Shown piece after piece: positions 1 through 8,434 of a DNA stretch of 64,000 nucleotides. Location of the stretch: positions 69,195-133,194 of the forward strand of contig DATCCY010000125.1 in assembly GCA_036510975.1 (NCBI GenBank). Reading direction: 5' to 3'. This stretch comes from Longivirga sp036510975 (GTDB lineage Bacteria; Actinomycetota; Actinomycetes; S36-B12; CAIYMF01). The notes beneath the pieces are model-generated. The model did no database searches, was not told the origin of the DNA, and saw nothing but the letters and a program-made list of their open reading frames with translations. How positions within the stretch are numbered: position 1 is the first letter of the stretch; the number at the start of each line of letters is the position of its first letter. A program made the translations under genes and the position numbers.

Positions 1-3000
1 CACCCCTGCTGGGGGTCCAGGCGTAGGACCTGGCCGCTGTCGGGGTCTACGACCTGGAGCGAGATCCACCCGCCGAGGACGAGCCTGGCCACCTGGGGCT
101 GTCGGGTCAGGATGTCGTCGACGACCTCGATCGGTGCGCAGATGACCGCGAGGAGTCGAACGGGGTCGTGGTGCGGGAGCTCGGTCCAGTGCCCGTCGAT
201 CGGTGCCGATACGGCGACCGCTTGCCAGGGCAGCCCGATGCGCAGGTCGCCGCGCGCTCCGGTGAGTACGCCGGACAGGGCGTGGTCGGCGCCGTCCGCG
301 CCGACGACGACGTTGTGGGTGGTCTTGTCACCGGCGCCGAACCGGTCGGGGTCGATCGTGGAGCACCAGTACTGCATGTTGATCCACTGCCCGACGACGA
401 GGGGTCCGGCCATGAGCGATTCGAGCAGGGCGCCGTCGGGGTCGATGTCGGGTCGGTAGGACTGCAGGAAGACTCGGCCGCCGAGGTCGGAGCCGGTGGT
501 GAGCGAGCGTGGTCCGATGACCATGGCGGCGTTGCCGGCCAGGCCCCACTCGGGGCGGACCTGCGCCCAGTCGGCCGCGCGACGGTCGAGGTGGCGACGC
601 AGCCGCGACATGTCGGTCGCCGTCGGGGCCTGCGGCAGGGTGTCGCTCCGCTCCTGCGCGACTGCGTCGGTGGCACGGGTGAGGTCGGCGACGAGCCGGG
701 CAAGGACGGGTGACGAGGCACCGTCGACGTCGAGGAGCGCGACCCGGTCCCGAGTCGTGTCGTGCAACGCCGCGACGAAGACCGTGCCGGACACGTCGAT
801 GCCGCGCTCGAGGAGGCCCGCGGTGACCTGCGAGTCGGAGAGGACCTGCACCATCGCCCGCGCGCTGACGTCGCCGGCCTGGCCGCCGCAGGCGCCGCAG
901 TCGTAGGCGGCGAGGTGCGGGTTGTTCGTCGCCGCGCCACCGTGTCCGCAGAGCACCACGACGGGCGCGAGCTCGACGAGGCCGGTGCTGCGCAGGAACG
1001 CGTCGGCGAGGTCGACCAGCTCGTCGGTCGCGAAGCCGACGCCGGTGGCGTCAGCGTCCGAGACGGCCAGGCGGCCGTGGGTGGGTGCGCCGCCCGAGGC
1101 CTGCACGGCGGTCGACACGCGTGACCACCATCGCGGTGCTGCCGTGCGCACCGCCGCGAGAGGACCGAGGAACCAGCCGGAGGCCTCCGCCAGCGCGTAC
1201 GGGGTGAAGGGGCGGGCCTCCACCGCATGGAGGGCGTCATCGCTCTCGGTCGTGGACCAGCTCCACCCGGTGGTTGCTGCGGTTTCGGTGACGGTGTGCG
1301 CCGGTCGGATGAGGACGGGGCAGCGCTCGGTGACCACTCCGGTCGGTGAGACGTGGCGGAGCGGGAGGCCGAAGAACCCGGCTGCGCCGTAGGTCTCCCA
1401 CGGTCCAGCTTCCTCGAGCCGGCGGCGGAGGCGTTCGGAGCGCACGTCGATGCAGGTGACGAGCTGCGCGTCGGGCCCGCCGGGGGTGTGCCACGACGGG
1501 GAGATCATGCCGACCTCGGCGAGATCTGCTGCCCGGGAGGCGATCCCGGCCACGATGGGTCGGCGTGCGGCGTGCTCCCAGGTCTCGAGGCGAAGTCGCT
1601 CCAGGCCCGCGCGGCGCACGTCGGTGACGACGTCGACGACCTCGTCGCGCGCGATCGACGGGTCGAGCCCGAGAGCGGCCGAGACCGCGTCAGCCACCTC
1701 GTGCGCGGGAACCTCGACCATCGGCGCCGCCGCCACGCTCGCCTGCAGCAGCGCGTCGAAAAGGTGCAGGACGACGAGGTCGGCGTAAGCCTGCACCCGC
1801 TGCGCGTCCGGATCCGTCGCTGACACACCGGGCACCGGCACTCCCTGGCGCAGCCGCCACGCGAGGTGCGCCGCCCAGCCGGAGCTCGAGGTGAGCAGCT
1901 GCCCCACCACCGGGACCCGGTCGGCGTCCGGGACGTCGAGCAGGCGCAGCAGGACGGCCACGGCACGATCCGGCTCGTCCGGCAGAGCGAGGGCGAGCTC
2001 GCGGGCGCCGCGTACCCGCAGCACCCGGTCGAGGCGGTGGGTCCCGCGCACGGACGCCCAGACACCGCCCGGCGCCGGCGACCACGCGGTCGCGCCGTAC
2101 ACCCGGCCGTGCATGAGGTCGACGAAGGCCGACCGCGGCGGACGCACCGGCGTGGCTGCCCCGGCGTCGTGCAGCAGGACCTGGCGCACGACGTCGACCC
2201 GACGCACGCCGGCGACGAGGTCCTCAGGGCCCTCGACGAGGTCTGCGGCCGCGCGCGCGAACGCCTGGTCGTCGATGCGGCCCGCCGCCACCGCACGGCG
2301 CAGCAGGTCGGCACCAGGACCGGTGAGGCTCCCCCAGAGTCGTGACGCCACCGTCAGGGCGTCGTGGAACCCGAGGGACTCCAATGACGCCAACGGATTC
2401 GAGGCGACGAACGACTCCAACGGCCACAGTGGTGCGACTGCGTCAGCCGCGACGAGGAGCACAGCGCGGGCCTGCCCCACCTCCGCGTCGTCCGGTCGTC
2501 GCTGAGCTGCGGCGATGAGGTCGGCACCGATCACCGGCCGACGGCGCACCGCCTCTCGGACCGGGGTGGGCGGCAGCGAGGTGCACGCCACCACCTCGAC
2601 GCCCGGGCGAGCCTGCCCCGAGCGCGCGCGTCCGTCGAACCACCAGAACACCGCCCCCGTCGCGACGAGCATCGCGACGAGGACGCCCACAGCCCACGCA
2701 CCCGGCTCGCCCCACCCAGGGGTCGCCGGTGCGAGCACCGAGTCCGTCGCCGCCGTGAGCGCACGCAGGCCGAGCAGGTACACCACGACCGCGATCACGC
2801 TCCCCGCCACCGCGACCGCGTGCGCCCGGCTGCCCAGCCGCCAGCCGCCCCACAGCGCGACGGCCAACGACACGGCGGCGAGCAGGGCGGGCAACGCCGA
2901 CGCCGGACCCTGCACGAGCGGAGGCCCCCAGGGCCCCGGCACCGAGCTCGCGGCGGCCACCACGACGAGCGCGACGAGGCTCACGCGCACGGCCCGCAGG

Positions 3001-3998
3001 GCGCCTCCCGGACGCGGGTGGCCCACCGCGCGCCGCGCGCGCTCGACCGCACCGCCGGCACCCAGGAACAGCGACGCCTTCCACATCCCGTGGCCTACCA
3101 GGTGCGCGAGCACCGCCGCGGGCAGGCCCAGCGCCACCTGCAGACCGAGGTAGCCCATCTGCGCCGTGGTCGAGGCGGCCAGCCTGCCCTTCACGTCCGG
3201 GCGGGTGCGCACCTGCGCCGTCCCGAGGACGGCCGTGGCCACGGCCGCGACGAACAGCACCGCCCTAGCCGGCACCGACGCCGCGAGCACCGGCCACAAG
3301 AGCAGGGACAGGACACCCACTCCGTTGACCAGACCGGCGTGCAGCAACGCACTCACCGGCGACGGGGCCTCCGCGGTCTCGGGCAGCCACCGGTGCATCG
3401 GCACCAGCGCGCTGCGCGCGATCCCCGCCACCACGACGAGGAGCGCGACCGCCGTGACCGCCTGGCCGGAGGCCGCAGCCACGGCGCGAGCCAGCGACCC
3501 CAGCTCGAGCGTGCCGAGCACGAGCCCCGAGAGGACCACCGCGACCCAGAGAGCGGCATCACCGACGACCAGCCGAGCCACCATCAACCGGGACGACGTC
3601 CGCGACTGCACGGTGCCGGGATGACCCACCATGGCCGCGACGGCAAGCCCACCCACGGTCCAGCCGAGAGCCAGCTGCACGAGGCTGGGTGCCGCCACCG
3701 CCGAGGCCAACCCGAGCACCGCGCTCACCTCGAGCACCGCGAACCGGCGCAGCCGGTGCTGGCCCACCAGGTTGCGGGCCGCGTAGGAGCCCACCACCGC
3801 ACCGATCCCGGCCACCAGCAGCAGCAGGAGCGACGGGACCAGATCGCCCACCACCCCGAACTCGGCCACACCCAGCCGACCGAGATCGACGACGCCCAGG
3901 GTGAGATGGAAGCCGCTCGTCAGGGCCGCGGGCATCGCCACGAGAGCGCCGAACGCGAGCAGGATCAGAATGGTGCGGGCCACCCGCAGACTCAACAT
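1..3998 (-). CDS. DabB-DabA fusion, inorganic carbon (DAB) pump, 3' end outside window
   Basis: One uninterrupted frame of 1332 codons runs from ATG at 3998 off the left edge. Residues 1 to about 475 are a NuoL/Mrp-antiporter-like membrane protein: many hydrophobic helices, the motif PMHRWLPETAEAPSP, and HGMWKASLFL with its buried Lys. The frame then continues without a stop into a DabA (DUF2309) protein, starting around WPLESFVASNPL. The DabA zinc site is complete: C849 and D851 in CIDVRSE, H1019 in LCGHGG and C1034. The 15-residue spacing of the last two equals that of the characterised DabA. DAB complexes couple cation flow to vectorial hydration of CO2 to bicarbonate. Normally DabB and DabA are two proteins; I translated the junction (about 2460-2640) codon by codon and found no stop. 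No clear Shine-Dalgarno precedes the ATG, so it may be leaderless. Confidence 0.88.
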   Translation of the reverse strand, partial: MLSLRVARTILILLAFGALVAMPAALTSGFHLTLGVVDLGRLGVAEFGVVGDLVPSLLLLLVAGIGAVVGSYAARNLVGQHRLRRFAVLEVSAVLGLASAVAAPSLVQLALGWTVGGLAVAAMVGHPGTVQSRTSSRLMVARLVVGDAALWVAVVLSGLVLGTLELGSLARAVAAASGQAVTAVALLVVVAGIARSALVPMHRWLPETAEAPSPVSALLHAGLVNGVGVLSLLLWPVLAASVPARAVLFVAAVATAVLGTAQVRTRPDVKGRLAASTTAQMGYLGLQVALGLPAAVLAHLVGHGMWKASLFLGAGGAVERARRAVGHPRPGGALRAVRVSLVALVVVAAASSVPGPWGPPLVQGPASALPALLAAVSLAVALWGGWRLGSRAHAVAVAGSVIAVVVYLLGLRALTAATDSVLAPATPGWGEPGAWAVGVLVAMLVATGAVFWWFDGRARSGQARPGVEVVACTSLPPTPVREAVRRRPVIGADLIAAAQRRPDDAEVGQARAVLLVAADAVAPLWPLESFVASNPLASLESLGFHDALTVASRLWGSLTGPGADLLRRAVAAGRIDDQAFARAAADLVEGPEDLVAGVRRVDVVRQVLLHDAGAATPVRPPRSAFVDLMHGRVYGATAWSPAPGGVWASVRGTHRLDRVLRVRGARELALALPDEPDRAVAVLLRLLDVPDADRVPVVGQLLTSSSGWAAHLAWRLRQGVPVPGVSATDPDAQRVQAYADLVVLHLFDALLQASVAAAPMVEVPAHEVADAVSAALGLDPSIARDEVVDVVTDVRRAGLERLRLETWEHAARRPIVAGIASRAADLAEVGMISPSWHTPGGPDAQLVTCIDVRSERLRRRLEEAGPWETYGAAGFFGLPLRHVSPTGVVTERCPVLIRPAHTVTETAATTGWSWSTTESDDALHAVEARPFTPYALAEASGWFLGPLAAVRTAAPRWWSRVSTAVQASGGAPTHGRLAVSDADATGVGFATDELVDLADAFLRSTGLVELAPVVVLCGHGGAATNNPHLAAYDCGACGGQAGDVSARAMVQVLSDSQVTAGLLERGIDVSGTVFVAALHDTTRDRVALLDVDGASSPVLARLVADLTRATDAVAQERSDTLPQAPTATDMSRLRRHLDRRAADWAQVRPEWGLAGNAAMVIGPRSLTTGSDLGGRVFLQSYRPDIDPDGALLESLMAGPLVVGQWINMQYWCSTIDPDRFGAGDKTTHNVVVGADGADHALSGVLTGARGDLRIGLPWQAVAVSAPIDGHWTELPHHDPVRLLAVICAPIEVVDDILTRQPQVARLVLGGWISLQVVDPDSGQVLRLDPQQG

Positions 3999-4005
3999 GC
4001 GACGC

Positions 4006-4027
4006 ACAATACCGGAAATCTATTTCC
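4006..4027 (-). promoter_or_regulatory. Candidate dab promoter -10 element and palindromic operator
   Basis: In the 68-base AT-rich gap between the divergent dab fusion and the regulator, the minus strand shows TATTGT (4011-4006) seven bases before the dab ATG. This fits a leaderless transcript starting at the A of the start codon. A perfect 6-bp inverted repeat, GGAAAT-CT-ATTTCC, at 4014-4027 lies just upstream, where it would overlap the promoter spacer. It is a natural binding site for the winged-helix protein encoded divergently. Function is inferred from position only. Confidence 0.5.
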
Positions 4028-4066
4028 TGTGTTTTGTTTCTCTCGTTACTCCGCCACCATGCTGGT

Positions 4067-4372
4067 GTGACCGACGACGACGAAACCACCTCCGAGCCCC
4101 CGGCCCGCACGTGGACGCTTCTCACCAACCACGGGCGAGTCCTCCTGCTCATCGCGTCCCACCCCGAGGCGCGCCTGAGGGACCTAGCCGAGCAGGCCGG
4201 GATCACCGAGCGAGCCGCCGGGTCGATCGTGGGTGACCTCGAGGAGGCCGGCTACGTCACCCGCAGTCGCACCGGACGCCGCAACAGCTACCACGTCCAC
4301 CCCGAACGCCCCTTCCGACACCCAGCAGAGGCCGGACACCCCATCGGCGAGCTACTGGCCGTCTTCAGCTGA
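4067..4372 (+). CDS. Small winged-helix transcriptional regulator
   Basis: A 101-residue protein from GTG 4067. Residues about 18-85 form a MarR/ArsR-like winged helix: TWTLLTNHGRVLLLIASHPE, then LRDLAEQAGITERAAGSIV as helix-turn-helix, then LEEAGYVTRSRTGRRNSY as recognition helix and wing. There is no sensor domain and no obvious metal-binding Cys/His cluster. It is divergent from the DAB fusion, with a palindrome between them, so it probably controls that gene. An in-frame TTG at 4034 would add 11 residues, but those lie inside the promoter and look unstructured. The ligand is unknown. Confidence 0.75.
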   Translation: MTDDDETTSEPPARTWTLLTNHGRVLLLIASHPEARLRDLAEQAGITERAAGSIVGDLEEAGYVTRSRTGRRNSYHVHPERPFRHPAEAGHPIGELLAVFS

Positions 4373-4537
4373 CGTCCGCGCCGGCCGACGCCGCCGGTGA
4401 GTGCGCGGCCAACCGCGCCTGCTTCCCCGCGGCGAGTACCGACCGAGACTGCGGGGCCAGCTCGGCGACGCGTACGACGACCACAACTGGGCTCCCCCGC
4501 CCCGACCACATCGCGATCGACCCCGACCGGCCTCACC

Positions 4538-4774
4538 CAGGTCGCTGCGGAGATCAGCACAAGCCAGATCGGGGCGCACGACCTGCGCCACGGCCAGGCG
4601 TCCCTCATGCTCGCCGTCGGGGTCGACATCGTGGTGGTCAGAAAGTGGTTCGAGCACCGAAGGGTGGCCATCACCTCGCCCCGCAGGCAGTCCGTGAGCA
4701 ATCTGTGGGCAGATCGGCGTCAGGCGCGGCTCGGGAAACGACCTCAGGGGCATCGCCGCAGGTCAGAGCCTTGA
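4538..4774 (+). pseudogene. Tyrosine recombinase (integrase) C-terminal remnant
   Basis: The frame around 4557-4690 encodes IGAHDLRHGQASLMLAVGVD followed by IVVVRKWFEHRRVAIT. This matches the catalytic HxLRH box of phage-type integrases, including the usual helix after it, and the start of the GH...VAIT stretch. The N-terminal domains, the first catalytic Arg region and the final Tyr are missing, and the surrounding frame is unrelated Arg/Pro-rich sequence, so this is a decayed fragment. It lies directly beyond the 3' end of a tRNA-Thr gene, a typical integration site, and marks an old insertion. Confidence 0.65.
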
Positions 4775-4777
4775 AGA

Positions 4778-4854
4778 TGGAGCCGCCTATCGGAATCGAA
4801 CCGATGACCTTCTCATTACGAGTGAGACGCTCTGACCGACTGAGCTAAGGCGGC
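4778..4854 (-). tRNA. tRNA-Thr (anticodon CGT), CCA encoded
   Basis: On the minus strand a full cloverleaf reads from 4854. The acceptor stem GCCGCCT pairs with AGGCGGC. The D arm begins AGCTCAG. The anticodon stem TCTCA/TGAGA encloses loop CTCGTAA with anticodon CGT (codon ACG). The T arm is ATCGG-TTCGATT-CCGAT. The terminal CCA is encoded at 4780-4778. The gene stands alone between an integrase remnant at its 3' side and the terminator of the next gene. Confidence 0.95.
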
Positions 4855-4895
4855 GTGGCCGCCGCCTGAGGCGACGGGCACGAGTCGGAACGATA

Positions 4896-4929
4896 CCCGA
4901 CCGGCCGGGATGGTCCCGAATCGGTCGGG
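4896..4929 (-). terminator. Nested hairpin downstream of the TAP-like lipoprotein gene
   Basis: Perfect 8-bp arms CCCGACCG (4896-4903) and CGGTCGGG (4922-4929) enclose a second small hairpin, CGGGA-TGG-TCCCG. It begins 56 bases past the stop codon of the minus-strand peptidase gene. There is no T-run, which is usual for actinobacterial terminators. Confidence 0.55.
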
Positions 4930-4984
4930 CGGCACGCGCGAGGCCGCGCAGGGCGACCGGGGAGCTCCAGGCGCGGCCGGCAGG

Positions 4985-6568
4985 TCAGCGGCAGACGGTG
5001 CCCGTCGGGGGTGTGACCCCGGTGAGCAGGTAGTGGTCGATCGCCCTGTCGGTGCACGGCGAGCCCTTGCCGTAGCCGGTGTGCCCGTCGCCCACCCGGG
5101 TCAGCAGGACGCCCTTCGAGAGCTGCTTGGCCAGCGACCGGGCCCAGGGGTACGGCGTCGCCGGGTCGTACGTCGTCCCGACGACGAGGATCGGGGGCGA
5201 TCCCGGGGCGTGGATCTCGTGCGGGGTGTCCGTGGCCGGGACGCCCCAGTAGTGGTACGGCAGGATCCCCCAGGCGGTGAAGGCGCCGAACACCGGCGCC
5301 TCCTTCGCCCACTGGTCCGCCAGCGCGGCCGACTGGACGGCGTCCGGGCGGTCCGGGCGGTCCAGGGCGCTGACGGCGTAGAGGGCTGCGGTGCCGTTGT
5401 CCGCGTAGTGGCCGGCCTCGGTGCGCCCGAGCCTGTCGTCGAGCATCGCCAGCAGGGTCGAGCCGTCGCCGTCGAACGCAGCCTGGAGCCCGAAGCGCAA
5501 GGAGTCCCAGTCGCCGAAGGCAGGGAAGTAGAGGTAGGAGGTCACCGCGTTCATCGCGAGGGCCTGCGTGAGCCGACGCTTCGGGTCCGAGGTCGCGAGC
5601 GGCTTGGCGTCGAGGCCGGCGAAGAACCGCTGGATGCGGTCGATGCCCGCCTGCGTACCGCTCGGCAGCGGACAGTCGGCCTGGGTCGCGCAGTTCTCGA
5701 CGAAACGGCGCAGCGCGACCTCGAAGCCCTTCGCCTGGCCATGCAGCAGCTCCACGTTGCTGAGCGCGGGGTCGAGCGCACCGTCGAGGACCATCCGCCC
5801 GACCTTCGTCGGGAACAGCTCGGCGTAGGTGGCACCGAGCAGGGTGCCGTAGGAGAAGCCGAGCCAGTGCAGCGTGTCGTCGCCGAGGGCGGCGCGCAGG
5901 ATGTCGATGTCGCGCACGGCCTCACGCGTGCTGATGTGTGCGTATACCTGTGGCGAGCGGGCGCGGCACTCGTCCGCGAACTCCTTCGCCAGCGCCTCGC
6001 TCTGGGACACCTCGGCGGGAGTGTCGGGCGTGCCGTCGGCGGCGATGAACGCGTCGGTCTGCCTGTCGTCGAGGCAGTGGACCGGGTCGGACCTGCCGAC
6101 GCCGCGCGGGTCGAAGCCGACGATGTCGTAGCGCGCGCGCACCGAGGCATCGATTGCCGAGCGCGCGCCCCTGGCCCAGTCGAAGCCCGAGGCGCCCGGG
6201 CCGCCGGGGTTGAGTATCAGCGACCCGATCCGGTGCACCTGGTTCGAGGCCCGGAGCCGGTCGACGGCGATCGTGATGGTCTGGCCCGTGGGGTCGGCGT
6301 AGTCGAGCGGCACGGTCAGCGTGGTGCACTGGAAGCCACGGCCGCAGGCGGTCCAGGTCAGCTTCTGGGAGTAGAAGCCGGCCAGCGCCGGGTCGAGGGA
6401 CGGGGACGAGCTCGCCGAGCCGGGGGCCGAGCTCGAGGAGCGGGACGGCTCCGGCGAGCTCTCGGTGATGGTGCCGATGGTCCCGCTCGAGCAGGCCGCC
6501 ACGACCACCGTGGTGATCGCCGCCATCGCTCCCGTCAGCACGCGACGGGGCTGGACGGGGGGTCTCAC
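4985..6568 (-). CDS. Secreted alpha/beta-hydrolase lipoprotein, tripeptidyl aminopeptidase (TAP) family
   Basis: A 527-residue protein from GTG 6568, preceded by GGAG. The N-terminus has basic residues, a hydrophobic stretch and the lipobox VAAC near residue 26, so it is exported and probably lipid-anchored. The alpha/beta-hydrolase core shows the oxyanion region NPGGPGASG and the nucleophile elbow GFSYGT, with Ser as nucleophile. The C-terminal third matches the TAP-like domain, with a conserved GDGHTGYG segment supplying the catalytic His. Relatives include Streptomyces Tap and SlpD/E-type peptidases, which release tripeptides from exported proteins. The precise substrate cannot be read from sequence. 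It is the last gene of a minus-strand run after RicT. Confidence 0.85.
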   Translation of the reverse strand: MRPPVQPRRVLTGAMAAITTVVVAACSSGTIGTITESSPEPSRSSSSAPGSASSSPSLDPALAGFYSQKLTWTACGRGFQCTTLTVPLDYADPTGQTITIAVDRLRASNQVHRIGSLILNPGGPGASGFDWARGARSAIDASVRARYDIVGFDPRGVGRSDPVHCLDDRQTDAFIAADGTPDTPAEVSQSEALAKEFADECRARSPQVYAHISTREAVRDIDILRAALGDDTLHWLGFSYGTLLGATYAELFPTKVGRMVLDGALDPALSNVELLHGQAKGFEVALRRFVENCATQADCPLPSGTQAGIDRIQRFFAGLDAKPLATSDPKRRLTQALAMNAVTSYLYFPAFGDWDSLRFGLQAAFDGDGSTLLAMLDDRLGRTEAGHYADNGTAALYAVSALDRPDRPDAVQSAALADQWAKEAPVFGAFTAWGILPYHYWGVPATDTPHEIHAPGSPPILVVGTTYDPATPYPWARSLAKQLSKGVLLTRVGDGHTGYGKGSPCTDRAIDHYLLTGVTPPTGTVCR

Positions 6569-6626
6569 ACAGGACTCCGGTTTGCTGGGCGTGCACGGTT
6601 CTTCGGTGCCCGCGCGAACGGGCCCA

Positions 6627-6643
6627 GGCAGGTCCAGCCTGCC
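6627..6643 (-). terminator. Small hairpin after ricT
   Basis: GGCAGG (6627-6632), a five-base loop and CCTGCC (6638-6643) form a GC-rich stem about 70 bases beyond the ricT stop and upstream of the TAP-family gene. It is short, so termination is only a suggestion. Confidence 0.35.
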
Positions 6644-6714
6644 AGGTCACCTAGTGAGACGTTCGAGCCACCCGTCCAGTTCCGTCTGGGCCGTCGCGGC
6701 GGCTGAGTCGCCGG

Positions 6715-7548
6715 TCACCCACGGCTGTCGTACGCCGCGCGCGCGGAGCACACGGAGGCCCGCTCGCACACGGTGCGCTTCCCTCCGGCGTCGAGCCGAA
6801 CGACCACCTGGTCGCGCGGGACGTCGTGCGCCACGACCCGGCCGTCCCCCTCGGGCGTCTCGACCCGGTCGCCGACCGCCGGCGTGCTGGCCTTGAAGTC
6901 GTCGTAGAGCGGGTGCTCGTACTTCAGGCAGCACATGAGCCGGCCGCAGGCCCCGCTGATCTTCATCGGGTTCGCGGGCAGGTCCTGGTCGCGCGCCATC
7001 CGGACCGTGACGGCGTCGAAGTCCACGAGGAAGGTCGAGCAGCAGGTGTCGCGGCCGCAGCTCCCGATGCCGCCCTTGACCCGCGCGTCGTCGCGTGGCG
7101 TCAGCTGGGTCAGCTGGACCTTGCAGTCGAGGGTCGTCGCCAGGTCGCGGACGAGCTGGCGGAAGTCGATCCGGGTCCCGGCCGTGAAGTACACCGTCGC
7201 CGTCGCGCGACCCGACTCGTGGCCGAGGTCGGTCCAGTCGACAGCGCTCACCTTCATCGGCAGTCGGTGCTCCCGGATCAGGCGCTGCGCGGCGACCTGG
7301 ATCTCCGCTCGGCGTCGCCGGTTCTCCTCGTCGCGACGGATGTCGGCATCGGTCGCGGGACCCGCGCACACCGGCAGTCCGCCGATCTCGTCCTCGACCC
7401 ACTCCGGTCCCCACACGACCTGGCACACCTCCGGGGAGGTCGAGGTCGGGAAGAGCACCGTGTCGCCGACGCGCGGCGCGTGTTCCCCCGGGTCGAGGTA
7501 GTAGAGCCGGCCGGCCTTCGTGAAGGTCACGGCCATCATCTGCTGCAC
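6715..7548 (-). CDS. RicT/YaaT-family protein (PSP1 domain)
   Basis: A 277-residue protein (GTG 7548; ATGs at 7539 and 7536 are possible). The PSP1 core is residues about 1-230. The cysteine motifs GIGSCGRDTCCSTFL and SGACGRLMCCLKYE are those that bind a 4Fe-4S cluster in Bacillus RicT, where the RicA-RicF-RicT (Y) complex activates RNase Y. Actinobacteria keep RicT without obvious RicA/RicF partners, so its role here is less certain. It starts three bases after an alpha/beta-hydrolase gene on the same strand, suggesting cotranscription, and lies near holB/tmk as in many actinobacteria. Confidence 0.88.
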   Translation of the reverse strand: MQQMMAVTFTKAGRLYYLDPGEHAPRVGDTVLFPTSTSPEVCQVVWGPEWVEDEIGGLPVCAGPATDADIRRDEENRRRRAEIQVAAQRLIREHRLPMKVSAVDWTDLGHESGRATATVYFTAGTRIDFRQLVRDLATTLDCKVQLTQLTPRDDARVKGGIGSCGRDTCCSTFLVDFDAVTVRMARDQDLPANPMKISGACGRLMCCLKYEHPLYDDFKASTPAVGDRVETPEGDGRVVAHDVPRDQVVVRLDAGGKRTVCERASVCSARAAYDSRG

Positions 7549-7551
7549 CCG

Positions 7552-8406
7552 CTAGCCCGCTCTCGCGAGAATCGCGTCGACGACCGCGTCCGGGTCCTCG
7601 TCCGGGAGCCAGTGGCTGCGACCGGCCAAGGGCCGGAACTCGTAGGGCCCAGTGCAGTACGCCGCGCACGCGAGCGCCGCCGTCTCCCCGATCGCGACGT
7701 CGTCGCCGCCCCAGACGTACGTCGTCGGCACGGTGCAGTCGGGCGTCGTGGCGTCGGCGCCGAGCCCCATCGCGGCGTACCAGCGCAGCGAGGCCTCCAG
7801 CGCGTCGTCGTCGGAGAACCGCTCGACGTAGGCGTCGACGTCACGCACGTGGACGTGCTCGCCGTAGACCATGCGCAGGGCGGCGGCGTGGTCGCGGAGC
7901 AGGACCTTGGCCGCGGCGTTGGGCGCGCTGCGGAAGAACGTCATGTACTCCGACATCTCGCGCTGGCCGTCGTTCGCGCGGAACGCGTCCTGCAGAGCCT
8001 TCGGGTGCGGCACCGACAGGGCCGTGAGGCTGCGGACCAGCTCCGGTCGGCGTCCCGCGAGGTTCCACCCGACCGCCGCGCCCCAGTCGTGGCCGACCAC
8101 GTGGGCGCTCCCCCAGCCGAGCGCGTCGATGACGCCGGCGGCGTCGGCCACGAGCCGGTCGATCGCGTACGCCGGGACCTGCGCCGGACGGGCGCCGGGA
8201 GAGTAGCCGCGCTGGTCGACCGCGACGACGCGGAGGCCCGATGACGCCAGCGGCGGGATCACCCGCGACCAGGACAGCGTCGTCTGCGGCCAGCCGTGCA
8301 GCAGGAGCACCGGCTCGCCGTCGTCGGCCCCGGCGACGACGGCGTCGAGCACGAGGTCGCCGTACTCGGGGTCGTCGACGTGCAGCTCGGCGGACTCGGT
8401 GGGCAC
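7552..8406 (-). CDS. Alpha/beta hydrolase, epoxide hydrolase-like
   Basis: A 284-residue protein from GTG 8406. It shows LLLHGWPQ (oxyanion HGxP), the nucleophile elbow VVGHDWGAAVGW with Asp as nucleophile, as in epoxide hydrolases and haloalkane dehalogenases, and GRSHWLPDEDPD near the C-terminus with the catalytic His. The cap-domain region is about residues 130-200. The physiological substrate is unknown. It ends three bases before ricT, so the two probably share a transcript. Its upstream gap holds a long inverted repeat shared with another divergent gap at 25.4 kb. Confidence 0.82.
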   Translation of the reverse strand: MPTESAELHVDDPEYGDLVLDAVVAGADDGEPVLLLHGWPQTTLSWSRVIPPLASSGLRVVAVDQRGYSPGARPAQVPAYAIDRLVADAAGVIDALGWGSAHVVGHDWGAAVGWNLAGRRPELVRSLTALSVPHPKALQDAFRANDGQREMSEYMTFFRSAPNAAAKVLLRDHAAALRMVYGEHVHVRDVDAYVERFSDDDALEASLRWYAAMGLGADATTPDCTVPTTYVWGGDDVAIGETAALACAAYCTGPYEFRPLAGRSHWLPDEDPDAVVDAILARAG

Positions 8407-8434
8407 GCCCCGAGCGTACGGCCCCTGCGGCCCC

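Noticed and set aside
107..1240. Arg/Ser/Pro-rich 377-codon frame at the left end
   Set aside because: Shadow of the DabA frame; the DabA frame carries all conserved zinc ligands.
3559..4206. Alternative minus-strand frame starting inside the regulator
   Set aside because: It overlaps the divergent promoter and has no family resemblance; the DabB frame from ATG 3998 is clearly coding.
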